Source of the DNA: Gammaproteobacteria bacterium (ex Lamellibrachia satsuma) | Lineage (GTDB): Bacteria; Pseudomonadota; Gammaproteobacteria; Chromatiales; Chromatiaceae | DNA length: 64,000 nt | NCBI GenBank assembly: GCA_019623805.1 | Contig: CP053680.1 | Location: forward strand, 2,086,001-2,150,000 | Direction of reading: 5' to 3' | Part shown: piece after piece, positions 17,198-26,752 of the stretch | Layout of the letters: every line of letters starts with the position of its first letter | How positions within the stretch are numbered: position 1 is the first letter of the stretch | Notes under the pieces: model-generated | Told to the model about the DNA's origin: nothing | The model's database searches: none | The model's input: only the letters and a program-made list of their open reading frames with translations | Translations under genes and position numbers: made by a program

Positions 17198-17677
17198 CTA
17201 CTCTCGGCTGGCTGCTGCTTTTCCTGCATGGAAGGCTTCGCGCAAGGCCGCTTTCAATGACGGGTGTTGGGCACAATCCTCTCCCTTGAAGTGGTGCTGA
17301 ATGATGGCATCCAGGATGGAGAGGTATTTCTCTTCATGCCAACGTTTTTCAAAGCCGACGAAATCGAACTCAGTCCCGGAGAGATAGTCCGCAGCAAAAC
17401 CTGTGGGGTTGCTGAATTCGATCGGGTGGGATTCCATCACCTCGTAGAGATAGGAGTAGCTGTCGATGCCGTTGGTCCTGGCCAGCAGCGGGTGGAGAGT
17501 GTCATGGGAGTCGCCCCTCTTTATCAGTTCATCGAGATCGACACTGGCCGATGGCGTGTGGGTTTCACCCTTGAAGGAGAATGTGATGCGGGCGCTGATG
17601 CGGTTATCCAATGAGGTGACCTCCGTGATTAAATCAGTGACTGAGTCGATGGAGCCGTTGCAGGCGGTTGTTGTCAT
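17198..17677 (-). CDS. Hypothetical protein, 159 residues
   Basis: Not recognised. Start at 17677 (MTTTACNGSIDSVTDL) is chosen as the first Met in a frame open further upstream; it overlaps the DUF2835 gene end by 44 bases, and no strong ribosome site is seen, so the exact start is uncertain. The middle (RISARITFSFKGETHTPSAS) looks like beta strands, and the C-terminal half is helical (FEKRWHEEKYLSILDAIIQH). No signal peptide or membrane helix. Gene order suggests coexpression with the DUF2835 and CPXCG genes. Confidence 0.65.
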   Translation of the reverse strand: MTTTACNGSIDSVTDLITEVTSLDNRISARITFSFKGETHTPSASVDLDELIKRGDSHDTLHPLLARTNGIDSYSYLYEVMESHPIEFSNPTGFAADYLSGTEFDFVGFEKRWHEEKYLSILDAIIQHHFKGEDCAQHPSLKAALREAFHAGKAAASRE

Positions 17678-17861
17678 CGATGAGTAGTTCAAAACGGCCC
17701 TGTACACCACTCTTGGTGACAAAGGGCCGGAGTGCGTTGGCGGGAAACTCGATCCGGCGACCATCTTCTGCAATCACCGAGACATTTCTGACATGCCCCT
17801 GGTAGTGGCTCAGGTAGCTGTCGGCAGCGAGGTTCAAAAAGAAGCGTATGCGGTCTGACAT
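17634..17861 (-). CDS. DUF2835 family protein
   Basis: 75 residues covering the whole family: FFLNLAADSYLSHYQGHVRN, then DGRRIEFPANALRPFVT and GVQGRFELLIDDNNRLQRL. The DGRRI(Q/E)FPA-x-ALRPFVT core is the family signature. Function unknown; a small beta-rich protein of gammaproteobacteria. It begins 7 bases after trmN6 ends and is probably cotranslated with it. Confidence 0.82.
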   Translation of the reverse strand: MSDRIRFFLNLAADSYLSHYQGHVRNVSVIAEDGRRIEFPANALRPFVTKSGVQGRFELLIDDNNRLQRLHRLSH

Positions 17862-17868
17862 GGAAAAC

Positions 17869-18585
17869 TCAGTTCTGTTGGGAGAACCTTAGCAGAAAAG
17901 GGGAAAGATAGTGCCTGCTCTCCTGTGAGTAGATCCGATCCGACTGATAGATGGTCAATAGTCTGGACCTGCAGGCTTGTTGTTGATGGCAGAAAGTCAG
18001 CGCGGAAACCTTTGCCTGATTATGGCTGTATCCGCGAAAATCGGTCTGTTTGACGGGGTGCAGGTCGTGTTCCAGCGCCATTTTGGCAAACCCTGTTACT
18101 GCATGGCTTGGCAGGAGCAGATAGAAGTGTCCGCTATCTGCGAGCAGTCTATCCACACTGGCTAGCAGATCAGGAAATTGCAGCAGGTCTGTGTGGCGGG
18201 CCTGCCTTTTGAGTTGATCTGAAGTTTTGCTGTGGTTATGAAAGAAGGGTGGATTGCTGATGATGAGATCGTAGCGGTCCGGGGCGTTGACCGAGAAGTG
18301 CTGGATGGAGCAGTGAACGGCTTCCAACCGGCTGTCCCAGAGGCTGTTGTGGAAGTTGAATCGGGCATCATCAAAAGCCGCTTCAGTCAGCTCAACTCCA
18401 GTGATATGGGAGGCGCCAAGTTGAGCGGCCATCAAAGCCAATAATCCCGTGCCGGTGCCGATATCCAAGACCCGCTCACACCCTTTGACCGGCGCCATGG
18501 CACCGAAAAGCGTGGCGTCGGTACAGACCTTCATGGCCGACCTTTCCTGGCGCACGGAAAACTGCTGAAAGCGAAAGGTCGACAT
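17869..18585 (-). CDS. trmN6: tRNA1(Val) adenine-37 N6-methyltransferase (TrmN6/YfiC)
   Basis: 238-residue SAM methyltransferase. MSTFRFQQFSVRQERSAMKV is the family N-terminus; VLDIGTGTGLLALMAAQ is the SAM-binding motif I and IISNPPFF is the NPPY/F catalytic motif of base N6-methyltransferases. The frame is open far upstream into sucD, but the family start at 18585 is clear. A perfect palindrome at 18615-18655 lies just upstream. Confidence 0.88.
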   Translation of the reverse strand: MSTFRFQQFSVRQERSAMKVCTDATLFGAMAPVKGCERVLDIGTGTGLLALMAAQLGASHITGVELTEAAFDDARFNFHNSLWDSRLEAVHCSIQHFSVNAPDRYDLIISNPPFFHNHSKTSDQLKRQARHTDLLQFPDLLASVDRLLADSGHFYLLLPSHAVTGFAKMALEHDLHPVKQTDFRGYSHNQAKVSALTFCHQQQACRSRLLTIYQSDRIYSQESRHYLSPFLLRFSQQN

Positions 18586-18614
18586 GGTCAGGGACCAATA
18601 GGGAAATAGCTGGC

Positions 18615-18655
18615 CTGTAGGAGCAGCGTCTCGCCGCGAGACGCTGCTCCTACAG
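18615..18655. repeat. Perfect 19-bp-arm palindrome between trmN6 and sucD
   Basis: Arms CTGTAGGAGCAGCGTCTCG and CGAGACGCTGCTCCTACAG with a CCG loop, without mismatch. A related half arm (TGTAGGAGCGGCGC) occurs after gltA at 38458. It may stop transcription from sucCD or be a REP-type element. Confidence 0.88.
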
Positions 18656-18664
18656 GTAGTGAAT

Positions 18665-19534
18665 CTAACCCAACAATTCCGCCATACGCTTACCCATTTC
18701 AGCAGGAGAGCGGACCACATGGGCACCCGCTCCTTCCAGTGCCTCAAACTTGGCATCGGCAGTACCTTTGCCGCCACTGATAATGGCACCGGCATGGCCC
18801 ATACGCTTACCGGCGGGAGCGGTGACGCCGGCAATGTAGGCGACAACCGGCTTGGAGACGTGTGCTTTGATGTAGTCGGCGGCTTCCTCTTCGGCCGAAC
18901 CACCGATTTCACCCACCATGATGATGCCTTCGGTCTGCTCATCTTTCTCGAACAGTTCCAGACAGTCGATGAAGCTGGTGCCATTGATGGGATCACCGCC
19001 CAGTCCGACACAGGTGCTCTGACCCAGACCAGCGTTGGTGGTCTGGCCAACAGCCTCATAGGTCAGGGTTCCGGAGCGGGACATAACGCCAACCTTGCCG
19101 GGCTGATGGATCACGCCGGGCATAATGCCGATCTTGCACTCACCGGGAGTGATGATGCCGGGGCAATTGGGACCGATCAGGCGGGAGCCGGTGGATTTCA
19201 ATGCCTCCTTAACCTTCAGCATATCCAATACCGGGATGCCCTCTGTGATGCAGGCGATGACCCTGATACCTGCGTCGGCAGCCTCAAGGATTGCATCGGC
19301 GGCAAATGGTGGAGGTACATAAATCATGGTCGCGTCAGCGCCGGTCTCGGCCACTGCATCGTGAACGGTATTGAAGACAGGACGATCGAGATGTGACTGG
19401 CCACCTTTACCAGGGGTCACGCCGCCCACCAGGTTGGTGCCGTAGGCAATGGCCTGTTCGGAGTGAAAAGTGCCCTGCTTGCCGGTATAGCCCTGACAGA
19501 TGACCTTGGTGTTCTTGTCTACGAGTATGCTCAT
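18665..19534 (-). CDS. sucD: Succinyl-CoA synthetase alpha subunit SucD
   Basis: 289 residues, standard length. CoA-binding [20 protein letters not shown], the [13 protein letters not shown] stretch and phospho-histidine loop KRMGHAGAI (His near residue 246) are present. It interconverts succinate and succinyl-CoA with nucleotide. It is the final gene of the leftward block that carries korAB, and would supply succinyl-CoA for reductive carboxylation or use it oxidatively. A 96-base spacer with its own inverted repeat separates it from sucC. Confidence 0.96.
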   Translation of the reverse strand: MSILVDKNTKVICQGYTGKQGTFHSEQAIAYGTNLVGGVTPGKGGQSHLDRPVFNTVHDAVAETGADATMIYVPPPFAADAILEAADAGIRVIACITEGIPVLDMLKVKEALKSTGSRLIGPNCPGIITPGECKIGIMPGVIHQPGKVGVMSRSGTLTYEAVGQTTNAGLGQSTCVGLGGDPINGTSFIDCLELFEKDEQTEGIIMVGEIGGSAEEEAADYIKAHVSKPVVAYIAGVTAPAGKRMGHAGAIISGGKGTADAKFEALEGAGAHVVRSPAEMGKRMAELLG

Positions 19535-19554
19535 AAGTATTTTCCAGATTGTCC

Positions 19555-19624
19555 GGGGTCGAAGTCAAACCGCGCAACAGTCGTCATGTAAAATAACGCT
19601 GATGGGCGGTTTGACTCCGACCCC
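19555..19624. repeat. Inverted repeat in the sucC-sucD spacer
   Basis: GGGGTCGAAGTCAAACCGC and GCGGTTTGACTCCGACCCC pair with one mismatch. Outer bases GGGGTC/GACCCC recall the palindrome at 46188-46237. Hairpin or REP-like. Confidence 0.75.
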
Positions 19625-19630
19625 AATAAA

Positions 19631-20791
19631 CTATGCAGCAGCCGCAACAGCCTTTTTGGCAGCTTCGGTGAAGTCGGCAGCGGTGATGAAGTCGAGTCCG
19701 CTCTCCTCCAACATCTTCAGCCCCTGTTCGGCATTGGTGCCTTCCAAACGCACCACAACCGGCACCTGCACGCCGACATTCTTAGCCGCGGTGATGACGC
19801 CCTCGGCGATCAGATCGCAACGCACGATGCCGCCGAAGATATTGACCAGCACGGTCTTCACCTTATTGTCGGAGAGGATCAGCTTGAAGGCCTCTGTGAC
19901 CCGCTCGGCTGTGGCGCCACCGCCCACGTCGAGGAAGTTGGCCGGGTCGCCACCGTGCAGTTTGACCATGTCCATGGTGGCCATCGCCAGACCTGCGCCG
20001 TTGACCATGCAGCCGATGCTGCCGTCGAGGGTGATGTAGTTGAGATCGTGCTTGGCGGCAGCCGCCTCCTTCTCATCCTCCTGGCTCGGATCGCGCAGGG
20101 CGACGATATCCTGGTGCCGGTAGAGGGCGTTGCTGTCGATGTTGATCTTGGCGTCCAGCGCCATCAGGTCGCCTTCGCTGGTGACGATCAATGGATTGAT
20201 CTCGATCAGGCTGACATCTTTCTCCATGTAGAACCGGTAGAGGCCCATCATGATCTTGCCGAACTGTTTGATCTGGTCGCCTTCAAGTCCCAGGCCGAAG
20301 GCAAGTTTGCGGCACTGGTAGGGCTGGAGGCCGGCAGCTGGGTCGATCACCGTAGTGAGAATCTTCTCCGGCGTCGCTTCGGCAACCTCTTCGATGTTCA
20401 TGCCACCTTCTGTAGAAGCCATGAAGGTAATACGGGAGCAGGCGCGGTCCAACAGTGCGCCGAGGTAGAGTTCACGGGCAATATTGCTGCCCTGCTCCAC
20501 CAACACCTGGTTGACCGGCAGACCTTCAGGGCCGGTCTGCTTGGTGACCAGGGTCATGCCGAGGATCTCCTCCGCAGCGGCTTCAACCTCATCCAGACTC
20601 TTTGCCAGTATCACGCCGCCCGCCTTGCCACGGCCGCCGGTGTGAGCCTGGGCCTTGACCACCCAGATCCCGCCGCCAAGCGTTTGGGCCGCCGCCCGTG
20701 CATCACTCGGTGCAGAGACTGCCTTGCCCTCGGGGACAGGGATACCGTACTCGGAAAAGAGAGCCTTAGCTTGGTATTCGTGTAGATTCAT
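19631..20791 (-). CDS. sucC: Succinyl-CoA synthetase beta subunit SucC
   Basis: 386 residues, typical. ATP-grasp N-terminus [20 protein letters not shown], then [18 protein letters not shown], and C-terminal [13 protein letters not shown]. The GRGK and VKAQ features agree with an ATP or GTP-using bacterial enzyme; nucleotide preference cannot be read. It follows the 1505-residue PFOR-like gene after a spacer of inverted heptamer repeats. Confidence 0.96.
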   Translation of the reverse strand: MNLHEYQAKALFSEYGIPVPEGKAVSAPSDARAAAQTLGGGIWVVKAQAHTGGRGKAGGVILAKSLDEVEAAAEEILGMTLVTKQTGPEGLPVNQVLVEQGSNIARELYLGALLDRACSRITFMASTEGGMNIEEVAEATPEKILTTVIDPAAGLQPYQCRKLAFGLGLEGDQIKQFGKIMMGLYRFYMEKDVSLIEINPLIVTSEGDLMALDAKINIDSNALYRHQDIVALRDPSQEDEKEAAAAKHDLNYITLDGSIGCMVNGAGLAMATMDMVKLHGGDPANFLDVGGGATAERVTEAFKLILSDNKVKTVLVNIFGGIVRCDLIAEGVITAAKNVGVQVPVVVRLEGTNAEQGLKMLEESGLDFITAADFTEAAKKAVAAAA

Positions 20792-20808
20792 CTGTTTTCC
20801 TTCGGAAA

Positions 20809-20885
20809 AGGTTACAGGCTACAGGCGACAGGTAACAGGTTGCAGGCTCTTTAGCCCACCACCTGCCACCTGCTACCTGTCACCT
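20809..20885. repeat. Inverted arrays of an AGGTNNC-type heptamer between the PFOR-like gene and sucC
   Basis: Five AGG(T/C)NNC-type 7-base units run one way, then after CTCTTTAGCCC three to four ACCTGNC units run the other way, giving a long imperfect hairpin. Related tracts at 26315-26345 and 26753-26817. Confidence 0.8.
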
Positions 20886-23800
20886 TCATTTATACCCCGC
20901 AAGCACCATAAGCCGCTCGCGAATGTGTCCCGTCATCTCTTCCTCCGCGCCTTTGCGAGAGGCGTTGAGCTGCGTCTCGTAGTCGGCCCGGAGGGCGTTG
21001 ATCTCTGTCTCATGTTCTGCTGCGACACGCACCTCTGCAGCCTGCTCAACACGGGCGGTGAAGGGTGTGACTATCCCGGCCAGTTCCTGCAGGGTGCGCC
21101 AGGCATCGAGTTGTTCCACCACGACTTGGCCCAGCTGCGGATCGACACGGTAAACCTCTGCACTCTCCTCGTTACGGAGTACAGAGATAATCGGGGTCTT
21201 TTTAGCGCGGTTGGCCGCATCCAGGGCGAGCCAATCTTCCAGGGCGGTGGGCGCGGAATCATCGTCCGCCAAGGGCCGGAAGCGGCTGGCGAAGCGGTCT
21301 TCGGTCAGTGCCCAGTGAGCAAGGGTGATGACTTGCTGATCGTTGCTGTTGTGCAGCAGGGTGCCCCGCGCCGGATTGCCTGCAAGATTGAGGCGGGAGC
21401 CGAATACGCCTTCCCCAAGGGGATCGTACTGGAATAGCGGAAAGGCCCGGCTGCGTACTGCCAATCTCGCCTGCTCCAGGGTCCGGTCGGTGGCGAAGCC
21501 GTGACGCGCCGGGCTGGGTGTGTGGATGCGCAGCAGCGCCGGACCCTGGCAGGCCAGCGCCGCAGAGACGCTCTCCTGCAGATGGGCGGGATCGGCGATG
21601 CTGGTCTGTGCCACAAAGGCATTTCGTTGGGAGAGGGCGAGCAGTCCAAGGTTGCCCTTGGGGTCGCTGAGACGTTGCAGGGGTGCGTCTTCGAGGCCCC
21701 GGTTATCGAGTCCGAAGTCGAGCTCTGTGAGGGTGAGTATCTTGATCGGCAGGCCGGAATTAAGCAGCCAGGCAATCTGGCTGAAGTTGCGCCCGCCAAG
21801 GGTCTCCTCGTTACCCACCAGAAGCAGCGGTGGGCAGAGTGCCTTCTCTTCATCGGAGAGATCCTGCCAGCTGAGCAGGTCGGGGTCGATGGCATTACGT
21901 CCACCCTCCCCCAGTTCGATCTTTGCCTTGCGGACGAGCCGAATCGAGGTGAGAGCCTCTTCTATCTGCCCTTCCAGCAGGCCGGCAGCGAGCTGGGCGG
22001 TTTCGCCGCTGCTGTCCAGCGCAACGGGAACCTGGAAGGGGTTATGCGGAAATGACGCCGCCCAGGCGGCCATAATGCCGGGTGCCAGCGCGAGTCCATA
22101 GCGGGCGCGTCCGAGACCCTGTTGGCCCTCTGTCAGTCGCCAGTGCTGTTCTGACAGCTGCTGTGCCAGGGTGGTGAGACGGCGCAGATGATCGGCATCG
22201 ACACCGCTGTTCTTCAGGCTGCCTTCGGGCTGCCGGGTCAATTCGTTGATGTCGATCTGGCGGGCGTCGAGCTCTGCCAGTCTGCCTGCGAGACGTTCGA
22301 GATCCTCAGTGGGCAGCGCGTCCACCAGGGTCTCCTTGATGGCATCATTCAGCCGCTGCTTGAGTTGTCCGACGTCTCCGGCAAATCGGTGCAGCAGAGG
22401 CTGCTGACGATATTCGACGGTAGCCAGTGTCAGCCGTACCGCGATCTTCTCGCCGGAGCCGGGCTCGGCGCTGTCGCCGCTGGCCAGCGAGAGCAGGCTG
22501 TAGCGGGAGAGCAGTTGTGCCGCCATGGGCGTCACATCGGGATGGGCGCTAACCCGCTCGATGGTCTCGGAGGCAGTGTCAGGCGTGACTTCCCAAGCGG
22601 CCCAAATCTGGTGGCTCTGCTGCAACAGTTCAGGTGTCTGTGGTGCGATGCTCAGTGATTGTGGTTGGCATGCAGCGATGCAGAGCCCGCAGGCCTTGCA
22701 GGCGTCGGGATTGATGGCCAGGGCCAGCAGCTCTCCGCCATCTTTCTTCGCCTGTTCACCGGCCTGGAAGAGAGGCTCGGTGACGGCCAGAGGCAGTGTG
22801 CCGTAAAGTTTTTCCAGATCTTTGATACCACTCTCTGCGGCGTTCCTGCGATCTTCGGCCAGAGGCGCCTTCTCCTGCAGCCAGTCGAAGGCCTCCCGGA
22901 TCAGATCTGCTGCGCTACCGCCTTGTATGGCGTTCTGCCGACCGAGGGCGCTGATTCGTCCACCAAGTTTGGAGGCCAGGGGGCGCAGGGCGCTGGCTCC
23001 GGCAAGGCCGATACCGGCATTGATCAGAGTGACAGGTGAGAGTGCGGTGACGCCGATGGCGCCGTCAGGGCATGCGCTCCAGCAGTCGCCGCAGGCTGTG
23101 CAGGTCTGAGGGTTGAACAGCGGCAGCAGGGTGCGGCTGCCGCTGTGGTCCTTGAAGGTGGCGGAGAGCGGCGGCACCAAACCTGACGCCAGATAGGGGT
23201 CGGGTGTGAGGCTGTCGAAGTCGCCGTCCCGATAGAGTATGCCAGTCTGGTCCCAGAAACGGGGCAGACTGTCGTAACTGTCGTTGTTGCCTGCCAGATG
23301 ACGGACGGCCATAGGTGTCGGCCTGGGGGCTGCAGCTTCATCTTGGGTGCCTGTTTCCGCGCTGAGGTCGACGGCAGTGGTCTGTTCCATGCCTGTTTGG
23401 AAGGCCTCGGTCAGAATCCCCTGCTGAAGTTGCTGTTCGCGTGTACTGATGAGCTTGCGGGGCTGCAGCGGCAATTTCTCTTCCGCAATCAGGACGCTGC
23501 AAAGTGCGCCGAGGCAGGTCTCACGACGGGTCGTTTCATCCATTCCGCTGGTGGAGGGCATGCGATAGCATTTGAGCCCCCGGCCCTGGATGGCCTGGCG
23601 CAGTGCGGGCGAAAGTGGAGATTCGGCGCCCGCTTCCTCTGCTGCCATCAGCAGGCAGCCGCCTTGGGGGAGTTGGGTTGCAGGGACCAGTTGCGGATGG
23701 TTCAACGGGCCGTCGAGCAGGATCAGATCCAGGGGCATTTCACTACCGCAGTCTCGCAACCCTTCGGGGGCCATTACCACCCGGTCGGTCAGCCAGTCAC

Positions 23801-25403
23801 CCCAGGCGTTCCAGCTTTCGTCGCAGCGGATGCGCGCCTCACCTTCCACGAGCTGGTAGATAAAGGTTGCGGTTTCGGCGGCAAGCCCTCTATCCCCTTC
23901 TCCGCTGAGGTGCTGTATGGCGAAACTCAGGGACGCGTCGGGACGCAGGTCCCGAGCGGGGGTTATGGCACAGATGCCGAGATGGTTGATCTCCGGGTAG
24001 TCGCGGCGCAGTGCGTCGAGCAGTACCTGACGTTTGGGATGCTTTTCATTGGCACGGGTGAAGTCGATGCCCAGATAGCGCCCTTTTGGCTCAGCCTGGC
24101 CGATGAGAGTGACGAGGTCGGCGCTGTTCAGCGCCAGTCCGCCCAGGCCGTAGATGACCGGGCGAAGACGTGGCTGTTCGCTTTCTCGCAGTGTCGGCAG
24201 ACCGGGATGAGTCTCTTCCCCGAAGCGGCCGTTTTCCAGTGCCTGGCTTAACGCCATGCGCAGTTCCCGCAGCAGGGGTGGGTCTCCAGCCAAGGGTGTT
24301 TCTGCGCGCTCAAGAACGGTGACGGAGTTTTTACCCTTCAACAGATTCAGCAGTTCCGCGGAGGGGAATGGGCGCAAGGCGTGGATGCCGACGATGCCAA
24401 TCCGCTGCTTGTCATGTTTCTTCAGGTGGCTGGAGAGTGCGAGCAGGGTCTCTGTGGCCGCGCCCTGAACCAGAATCAGCTGCTTGGCTTTTTCCGTGTT
24501 CAGTGTGGTGATGAGCCGCTGGCTGCGGCCGGTCAGCTCTGCAAAGGTATCGCATGCGTCCTGCAGGGCGGCACTGATGTGGCCGCTGAAGAACGGCGTG
24601 CGGGCGGCACGGCTCAGGCCGTGACTGCGCCGGTCCATCAGGGGGTCCTGCAGTACCGGCCGATCAAGATTGTGTCGTTGTGGCAGGCGGCGCCGGGTCT
24701 CGCCATACAGTAGTTTTTCAGCGGCGCTGGCGCATTCAATCTGCTCATCGGCCCTGCCCAGGTAGCGTTGGATCAGACCCGGTGAAAGCAGATGGACGTT
24801 TTGTATTGCAGCAGCGGTTTCATCCTGATCGATAATCACCAGCCCGGGGGTCAGGGTCTCTTCAGCGACGCGCCGGGCAATCAGGGTGAAGTCGACCGCT
24901 TGCTGGACGTTACTGGCGAACAGCACAAAAAAACCGGCATCGCAGACCTGGTGCAAGGCTTGGTGACAGGTACCGGCACTGCCCCCCAGTGCCCGGTTGC
25001 TGGCATGCAGCACCAGCGGCAGTCGTTTGGTGGCGGCACTGTTGAGCAGGTCCAGTGCGGCGGTCAGATCCGGCGTGGTGAGGAATGCGGTGGCGCGCCG
25101 TCCGGCCATTGCGAGTCCGCTGGCGGCAGCGACGCTGCCTCGGGGACTCTCCACCGGATGGGTGCCAAGCAGTTCGCCGAAGACGTTGTGCTGTTGGCGG
25201 GTCTGTTCAGACTGCCATGCAAGGTCTGCACCATTGGCCGGAAAGGCGCTGGCGAGTGCCGCGTTCTCGGCGATACAGGCCTCGGTGACTGCAATGGCGC
25301 TGTTGCCGTCAAGCAGGGTATGTATTCCCGTATCCTTTGGTCCAAGTCCCGCCGGTGTGCCGAAGAGTCGGCGATAGAGGCGGATTGCGATATTAGCGGA
25401 CAT
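20886..25403 (-). CDS. Giant PFOR-like iron-sulfur protein with degenerate TPP sites (1505 residues)
   Basis: It follows the layout of single-chain pyruvate:ferredoxin oxidoreductase but is longer (about 1505 against 1170-1230 residues). Residues about 30-220 resemble domain I, yet the Y-P-I-T-P motif is replaced by SAFPANGADL and the catalytic Glu stretch by VESPRGSVAA. Two [4Fe-4S] motifs are kept: CTACGDCWSACPDG (about 768) and CKACGLCIAACQP (about 901). In the C-terminal TPP-like domain the GDG site reads LLLVGNEETLGG (about 1196). So electron transfer is likely, 2-oxoacid chemistry is not. The C-terminal 250 residues are paralogous to the protein at 26816-29287. Start at 25403 follows GAGG inside the rnfB end; 8-base gap. 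Confidence 0.75.
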   Translation of the reverse strand: MSANIAIRLYRRLFGTPAGLGPKDTGIHTLLDGNSAIAVTEACIAENAALASAFPANGADLAWQSEQTRQQHNVFGELLGTHPVESPRGSVAAASGLAMAGRRATAFLTTPDLTAALDLLNSAATKRLPLVLHASNRALGGSAGTCHQALHQVCDAGFFVLFASNVQQAVDFTLIARRVAEETLTPGLVIIDQDETAAAIQNVHLLSPGLIQRYLGRADEQIECASAAEKLLYGETRRRLPQRHNLDRPVLQDPLMDRRSHGLSRAARTPFFSGHISAALQDACDTFAELTGRSQRLITTLNTEKAKQLILVQGAATETLLALSSHLKKHDKQRIGIVGIHALRPFPSAELLNLLKGKNSVTVLERAETPLAGDPPLLRELRMALSQALENGRFGEETHPGLPTLRESEQPRLRPVIYGLGGLALNSADLVTLIGQAEPKGRYLGIDFTRANEKHPKRQVLLDALRRDYPEINHLGICAITPARDLRPDASLSFAIQHLSGEGDRGLAAETATFIYQLVEGEARIRCDESWNAWGDWLTDRVVMAPEGLRDCGSEMPLDLILLDGPLNHPQLVPATQLPQGGCLLMAAEEAGAESPLSPALRQAIQGRGLKCYRMPSTSGMDETTRRETCLGALCSVLIAEEKLPLQPRKLISTREQQLQQGILTEAFQTGMEQTTAVDLSAETGTQDEAAAPRPTPMAVRHLAGNNDSYDSLPRFWDQTGILYRDGDFDSLTPDPYLASGLVPPLSATFKDHSGSRTLLPLFNPQTCTACGDCWSACPDGAIGVTALSPVTLINAGIGLAGASALRPLASKLGGRISALGRQNAIQGGSAADLIREAFDWLQEKAPLAEDRRNAAESGIKDLEKLYGTLPLAVTEPLFQAGEQAKKDGGELLALAINPDACKACGLCIAACQPQSLSIAPQTPELLQQSHQIWAAWEVTPDTASETIERVSAHPDVTPMAAQLLSRYSLLSLASGDSAEPGSGEKIAVRLTLATVEYRQQPLLHRFAGDVGQLKQRLNDAIKETLVDALPTEDLERLAGRLAELDARQIDINELTRQPEGSLKNSGVDADHLRRLTTLAQQLSEQHWRLTEGQQGLGRARYGLALAPGIMAAWAASFPHNPFQVPVALDSSGETAQLAAGLLEGQIEEALTSIRLVRKAKIELGEGGRNAIDPDLLSWQDLSDEEKALCPPLLLVGNEETLGGRNFSQIAWLLNSGLPIKILTLTELDFGLDNRGLEDAPLQRLSDPKGNLGLLALSQRNAFVAQTSIADPAHLQESVSAALACQGPALLRIHTPSPARHGFATDRTLEQARLAVRSRAFPLFQYDPLGEGVFGSRLNLAGNPARGTLLHNSNDQQVITLAHWALTEDRFASRFRPLADDDSAPTALEDWLALDAANRAKKTPIISVLRNEESAEVYRVDPQLGQVVVEQLDAWRTLQELAGIVTPFTARVEQAAEVRVAAEHETEINALRADYETQLNASRKGAEEEMTGHIRERLMVLAGYK

Positions 25404-25411
25404 AGAAAACC

Positions 25412-26287
25412 TCAATGGAGCTGGGCATAGCGTTTTTCACTCTCAGCTTGCTCAGACGGCCGGCGGGTAAACTGTCCCTCCTCCAGCCATTGGATAGCGT
25501 TGGTGGGGCAGCGTTTGATGGCGATCTCGGTCATGGGGGCGCCGGAGTCGAGATCGATGGCCGGCAGGTTGTTACGCATCTCGATCAGGCCGGGGGATGC
25601 ATCAGCCGCGCATTTACCGCAGGCATCACAACCCACGGAGCAGAGCACAGTTACCGCCTCGCCCTCCAAGGGGTTATTGCACTGGACGTAGAGCTTCTGG
25701 CTCAAAGGCATGATCTCGAAAAGGTCCTTGGGGCAGGCCTCGACGCAATCTTCGCAGGCGGTGCACTTATCGACTTCGACGGTGGGCAGGCCGTTGGCGT
25801 TCATATGGATGGCATCGAAATCGCAGGAGACCTCGCAGTCAGCCAATCCGAGGCAGCCCCAGGAGCAGCCTTTGCCGCCTCCTGAGACCGTGGCGGCGGC
25901 GCTGCAGCTTTCGAAGCCGTCATATTCAGCGATCTGGAAGGCCTGTGACTTGCCGCCGGCGCATTTAAGCCGGGCGACCTGCTTGTCGGCCTGACCGGCA
26001 TCGACACCGAGAAAATCGGCAATGGCATCGATGGTGTTCTCATCGGCCACGGTGCAGCCGCTCGGCTGCACACTGCCATCCACCAGGGCCTCGGCAAAAG
26101 GCAGGCAGCCCGGTTCTCCGCAGGCACCGCAGTTGGTGCCGGGCAGCAGGTCTTCAGTGGTGGCGATGCGGGGATCCTCATCCACCTTGAGGAACTTGTA
26201 AGCGACAGCCAGCACCACGCCGAAAAACAGGGCGATGCCGGTCATGATGGCTGGGGCGAGGAGGAAGTTGGATAGAGTTTCAGACAC
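25412..26287 (-). CDS. rnfB: RnfB-type iron-sulfur subunit, located in the kor operon
   Basis: 291 residues, longer than the 190-residue enteric RnfB and like the long anaerobic type. An N-terminal membrane helix (ALFFGVVLAVAYKFL) is followed by the 4Fe-4S domain TNCGACGEPGCLPFAEAL and further clusters at GCSWGCLGLADCEVSC, CTACEDCVEACP and GCDACGKC. RnfB accepts or delivers ferredoxin electrons at the membrane. The rnfC-D-G-E-A operon 15 kb away has no rnfB, so this is probably the missing subunit, placed beside 2-oxoglutarate:ferredoxin oxidoreductase. It lies directly before the 1505-residue gene. Confidence 0.88.
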   Translation of the reverse strand: MSETLSNFLLAPAIMTGIALFFGVVLAVAYKFLKVDEDPRIATTEDLLPGTNCGACGEPGCLPFAEALVDGSVQPSGCTVADENTIDAIADFLGVDAGQADKQVARLKCAGGKSQAFQIAEYDGFESCSAAATVSGGGKGCSWGCLGLADCEVSCDFDAIHMNANGLPTVEVDKCTACEDCVEACPKDLFEIMPLSQKLYVQCNNPLEGEAVTVLCSVGCDACGKCAADASPGLIEMRNNLPAIDLDSGAPMTEIAIKRCPTNAIQWLEEGQFTRRPSEQAESEKRYAQLH

Positions 26288-26314
26288 GGGATGCTGCTCG
26301 TGCTTGGGGAAAGA

Positions 26315-26345
26315 AGGTGGCAGGTGACAGGTGGCAGGTGGCAGG
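26315..26345. repeat. Heptamer tandem repeat (AGGTGNC) upstream of rnfB
   Basis: About 4.4 units of AGGTGGC/AGGTGAC between rnfB and the four-helix-bundle gene. Same unit as the array at 26753-26817, opposite orientation. Confidence 0.88.
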
Positions 26346-26350
26346 ATTGC

Positions 26351-26716
26351 TTAGGGTGATTTCGAGGTGAATTTGCGCCTCGCTTTGATTAGCGCGGTGA
26401 GCATAGCTGAAATTTCTTTGGTTTCTGTGACCCATTTTCCACCAGTCGCTTTATCGATGTAGCCAATTTTCCGGCCAATGTAGATCTGCGTTCTCAGTTC
26501 GCCGCATGAGCCTCTGGCGTATGAGAAAAAGTTAATGCTCTCTTTGGGCGATTCACGCTCAAACCCTTCAGCAACATTGCTGGGAACCGAGAGCCCGGAT
26601 CGAGTTATCTGATCCCGAAATCCATAATCAGAACATCCAATGAATGCTCCATAAATTTCAGCACTTAGACGTGCAGACCGTTTCCATACCTCAAGATCTT
26701 CAAATCGTTTAGCCAT
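26351..26716 (-). CDS. Four-helix-bundle protein (23S rRNA intervening-sequence protein family)
   Basis: 121 residues. KRFEDLEVWKRSARLSAEIY, then FRDQITRSGLSVPSNVAEGF and SYARGSCGELRTQIYIGRKI are the S23/IVP four-helix-bundle signature. The family was first seen in 23S rRNA intervening sequences but is mostly found in spacers; its role is not known. Here it interrupts a metabolic operon between the 823-residue gene and rnfB and is bounded on both sides by heptamer repeats, which suggests insertion as a small unit. Confidence 0.85.
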   Translation of the reverse strand: MAKRFEDLEVWKRSARLSAEIYGAFIGCSDYGFRDQITRSGLSVPSNVAEGFERESPKESINFFSYARGSCGELRTQIYIGRKIGYIDKATGGKWVTETKEISAMLTALIKARRKFTSKSP

Positions 26717-26752
26717 TCCCTTGACCTGAAATTGATACTAACTACACTCCTG

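Noticed and set aside
17869..19059. 396-codon protein starting in sucD
   Set aside because: Only the last 238 codons form TrmN6; the rest is antisense-type composition overlapping sucD on the same strand in another frame.
22188..24251. Long plus-strand open frames opposite the 1505-residue gene (up to 317 codons)
   Set aside because: They are antisense shadows of a GC-rich gene with strong domain evidence on the other strand; no ribosome sites or family motifs.
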